This document shows, in pieces, positions 7,601 to 8,081 of a DNA stretch of 8,081 bases. The stretch lies in assembly GCA_024681495.1 (NCBI GenBank), contig JAILAS010000040.1:1-8081 (forward strand), written 5' to 3'. This DNA comes from Eubacterium sp. (GTDB taxonomy: Bacteria; Bacillota; Clostridia; Lachnospirales; Lachnospiraceae). The notes under the pieces are model-generated. The model made no database searches and was not told the origin of the DNA. It was given only the letters and a program-made list of their open reading frames with translations. The position numbers and the translations under genes are program-made. Position 1 is the first letter of the stretch, and the number at the start of each line of letters is the position of its first letter.

Positions 7601-8081
7601 AGCGTCGTTGTTCCATAAATAAACATTGTCGGTCGCATTATTGGCGCCTTTATTATTCGTAATGACCGGCTTGCCGGAAAAACTGATATGGGATGGTTCG
7701 CGTGCGTATATTCCTCCTCCGTAACTTTCCCTATAACAAGAGTTGCCGGTTATAGACCCTCCGGTCATATAGAGATAACCGCTGTACACGTAGATGCCTC
7801 CGCCACTACCGTATTCAGCGCAGTTATTCCTTACCGATCCATCGTTCATATATACAGTGCCGTCGCCTATATAAATGCCGCCACCATATTCGGTTCCGAT
7901 GTTATCATAAATAGAGCCTCCGTTCAGCTCCAGGGATGTGACGAACATTCCGCCGCCATAATCACCTTTGTTTCCGGCAATGGTACCCGCGTTCATTATC
8001 ACCCTGTATCTGTCGGTGATTCCTCCGCCGTAGCCTTCATAGTTGGAATTACCGCCCGTTATGACTCCTCCGCTCAACGTG
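4667..8081 (-). CDS. Giant secreted GGGIYN-repeat beta-helix protein with Ig-like domains and BspA-like lysine-rich C-terminus (5' end beyond right edge)
   Basis: The minus-strand frame is open from the right edge to TAG at 4667-4669. A TTG at 8077 could be read as a start, but the frame continues upstream of it and it lies inside a repeat, so the true start is outside. Counting residues from 8077: about 1-220 is the first cassette (five visible coils, tail LEEGAQIGV, FFSD connector); about 221-715 is the second cassette (head with Trp228, LDLNGHIIDRR, about ten coils, tail GALTDGASIGV, YFSSD). Then come HAHSF near 722 with CTEGC about 20 residues later, a YDG-like domain (AYDGLPHGGTV, near 750-825), another Ig-like domain (GQTLDNSTLTEG, VVFTPTDSTNYES, near 830-920), a (SGSGSD)n linker (about 922-966) and two to three BspA/LRR_5 repeats with a very basic end. 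The protein should be exported and wall-associated; adhesion or glycan contact is inferred. It has no LPXTG motif. It is paralogous to the gene at 1-2285, whose matching part implies that about 130 N-terminal residues are missing here. Confidence 0.94.
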   Translation of the reverse strand, partial: TLSGGVITGGNSNYEGYGGGITDRYRVIMNAGTIAGNKGDYGGGMFVTSLELNGGSIYDNIGTEYGGGIYIGDGTVYMNDGSVRNNCAEYGSGGGIYVYSGYLYMTGGSITGNSCYRESYGGGIYAREPSHISFSGKPVITNNKGANNATDNVYLWNNDALIVNGELEEGAQIGVNYITEPHLIAEPDGTNVTSLADYRDCFFSDVDGYEITVMKYGLALVSPKSVDNWHDLYKALRWGGTVTLDGDVYFGDSDDIFAESTLVVQAGTETTLDLNGHIIDRRLAGTDGASTGYVMINNGSLTVTDGASTTSNTVYEYTGSTYKPGYTSEDKSSDNDYTAVTVAGGLITGGVNSSGSAGALYNTGTLSIEGGSLAGNYSSSYGGGIFSSRGTVNMSGGSVSDNYAAQRGGGIYNVEGSVALTGGEVSNNYGAQCGGIYNICETSGYNAVLTLSGEAEVSANSSGGTAGGIYNYSTNGTATFTMTGGTIAENTAAGSGGGIASFAYGGCTMCDISAGTIRANESAANGGGIYNTKLSTGTATCNMSGTADMYDNVAVYGGGGVLNNGTFNMSGGEISSNEVNNTDNGKGGGVFNRDVFNLSGGEIADNTSTVTGGGFYQYSGSINISGAPVISGNQTNSAANNLALYISSDNATTNKINITGALTDGASIGVAVPYYTTIPYVFTDIDSSIDVDTVGTYKSYFSSDNTDYTVAVTPDGQLRLDSHAHSFTYSTLSNTITATCTEGCTDGYDTNTFTIALSGVASCAYDGLPHGGTVTGYPETYIDSLAAKPGIEYYHSTGAGNTAAYGSALSSAPTDAGNYVAVMTWGGKSVSVPYSITKLTPAVHIKPIAGEITVGQTLDNSTLTEGVMMVDGVELEGTFSWADSTIAPGLSDSGSTEYTVVFTPTDSTNYESITFTVTLTVKEASSSGSGSGSDSGSGSDSGSGSDSGSGSDSGSGSDSGSGDSSGSGSTGTITVGNTYTISGNTYQVTDIDALTVSLTGTTNKGSIVIPATVTLGGVVFRVTSIANRAFAKNNTITRVTGGSNLEVIGPKAFFKCKKLKKIVIGKEVVAIGKKAFFGCKKLKNIKIKTKRLMMKSVGAKAFKGIHKKAKIKVPKSKKKLYRKILKKRGIGRKVKVK
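4831..4937 (-). repeat. 69-bp direct repeat encoding adjacent 23-residue BspA-like leucine-rich repeats
   Basis: TCTTAAGCTTCTT at 4831-4843 recurs at 4900-4912, and the flanking bases (AAGAACGCCTT) recur with it. The encoded units are IG(P/K)KAFF(K/G)CKKLK(K/N)I, the signature of LRR_5 (BspA/TpLRR) repeats. The 69-bp period equals one 23-residue repeat, so these are recent or codon-conserved duplications inside the C-terminal domain. Confidence 0.85.
5196..5302 (-). repeat. 18-bp tandem repeat encoding a (SGSGSD)n linker
   Basis: Five full units of CCCGAGCCGGAGTCGCTT-like sequence (plus-strand view) start at 5196, 5214, 5232, 5250 and 5268, with a partial sixth from 5286. On the coding (minus) strand they give SGSGSD repeats. 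Third-position differences (GAGCCG, GAACCC, GAGCCC) show some drift. This flexible linker separates the Ig-like domains from the basic C-terminal domain; slippage would change its length in frame. Confidence 0.92.
6070..7062 (-). repeat. GGGIYN coil array of cassette 2, right gene
   Basis: About ten coils (AGALYN, GGGIFS, GGGIYN, CGGIYN, AGGIYN, GGGIAS, GGGIYN, GGGGVLN, GGGVFN, GGGFYQ) followed by the closing coil ISGAPVISGN and tail GALTDGASIGV. It parallels the left array with about one extra coil. Confidence 0.8.
6834..7402 (-). repeat. Paralogous cassette segment (right copy)
   Basis: Counterpart of 655-1229 in the same orientation, about 6.17 kb away. The offset of matched blocks changes only from 6179 to 6173 across 300 bases, so only small in-frame indels separate the copies. 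It encodes the head around Trp228, the LDLNGHIIDRR cap and the first coils of cassette 2 of the right gene. Confidence 0.85.
7550..8081 (-). repeat. GGGIYN coil array of cassette 1, right gene (cut by right edge)
   Basis: Five coils are visible (GGGITDR, GGGMFVT, GGGIYIG, GGGIYVY, GGGIYAR), then the closing coil FSGKPVITNN and the tail GELEEGAQIGV. The first visible coil (SGGVITGG, YGGGI) aligns with the first coil of cassette 1 in the left gene, so the array is nearly complete and only the head and signal peptide lie outside. Confidence 0.8.

Noticed and set aside
8075..8077. TTG as start codon of the right giant gene
   Set aside because: The frame remains open upstream to the window edge, the codon encodes Leu inside a repeat (TLSGG), and no signal peptide follows, so it is internal.
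1..8081. Gram-negative autotransporter or chlamydial Pmp protein
   Set aside because: The GGGI repeats are similar, but there is no C-terminal beta-barrel. The right protein ends in a lysine-rich LRR domain, and the signal peptides and ribosome binding sites are Gram-positive in style.

Overview
The window is a cluster of large secreted surface proteins from what looks like an anaerobic Gram-positive bacterium of the Clostridia, most like Lachnospiraceae and relatives. The evidence is strong AGGAGG-type Shine-Dalgarno sites about 7 nt from the ATGs, classical Gram-positive signal peptides, GGGIYN-type parallel beta-helix repeats introduced by LDLNGH motifs, and a lysine-rich BspA-like (LRR_5) C-terminus. 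This assignment is inferred from protein style only; no marker gene is present.

Layout: (1) 1-2285, minus strand: the N-terminal 761 codons of a giant beta-helix adhesin-like protein, with signal peptide and start present and the C-terminus beyond the left edge. (2) 2286-2521: a 236-bp divergent intergenic region with a candidate promoter and a good ribosome binding site for each direction. (3) 2522-4585, plus strand: a complete 687-residue secreted protein made of a signal peptide, an acidic Thr/Ser/Gly/Asp linker with four 12-residue repeats, and a right-handed beta-helix whose last ten coils become strongly lysine-rich. (4) 4586-4666: a convergent intergenic region with a strong, probably bidirectional, terminator hairpin. 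(5) 4667-8081, minus strand: the C-terminal 1137 codons of a second giant protein, paralogous to the first. It contains two beta-helix cassettes, an HxH/CxxxC segment, a YDG-like and another Ig-like domain, a (SGSGSD)n linker and a lysine-rich BspA-like C-terminus. Its N-terminus lies beyond the right edge; by comparison with the left paralog only about 130 residues should be missing.

The two minus-strand genes share the same cassette order: a W-x-x-LY-x-A head, an LDLNGxxID cap, an array of GGG(I/V)(Y/F)N coils, and a GALTxGAxxGV tail followed by an FxSD connector. Their second cassettes are still clearly similar at DNA level. The plus-strand gene belongs to a different beta-helix family and sits between them. 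Together they read as an exported adhesin or glycan-interacting locus. No enzyme, transporter, regulator, RNA gene, mobile element or CRISPR array is visible. No stretch over 300 bases lacks a gene.
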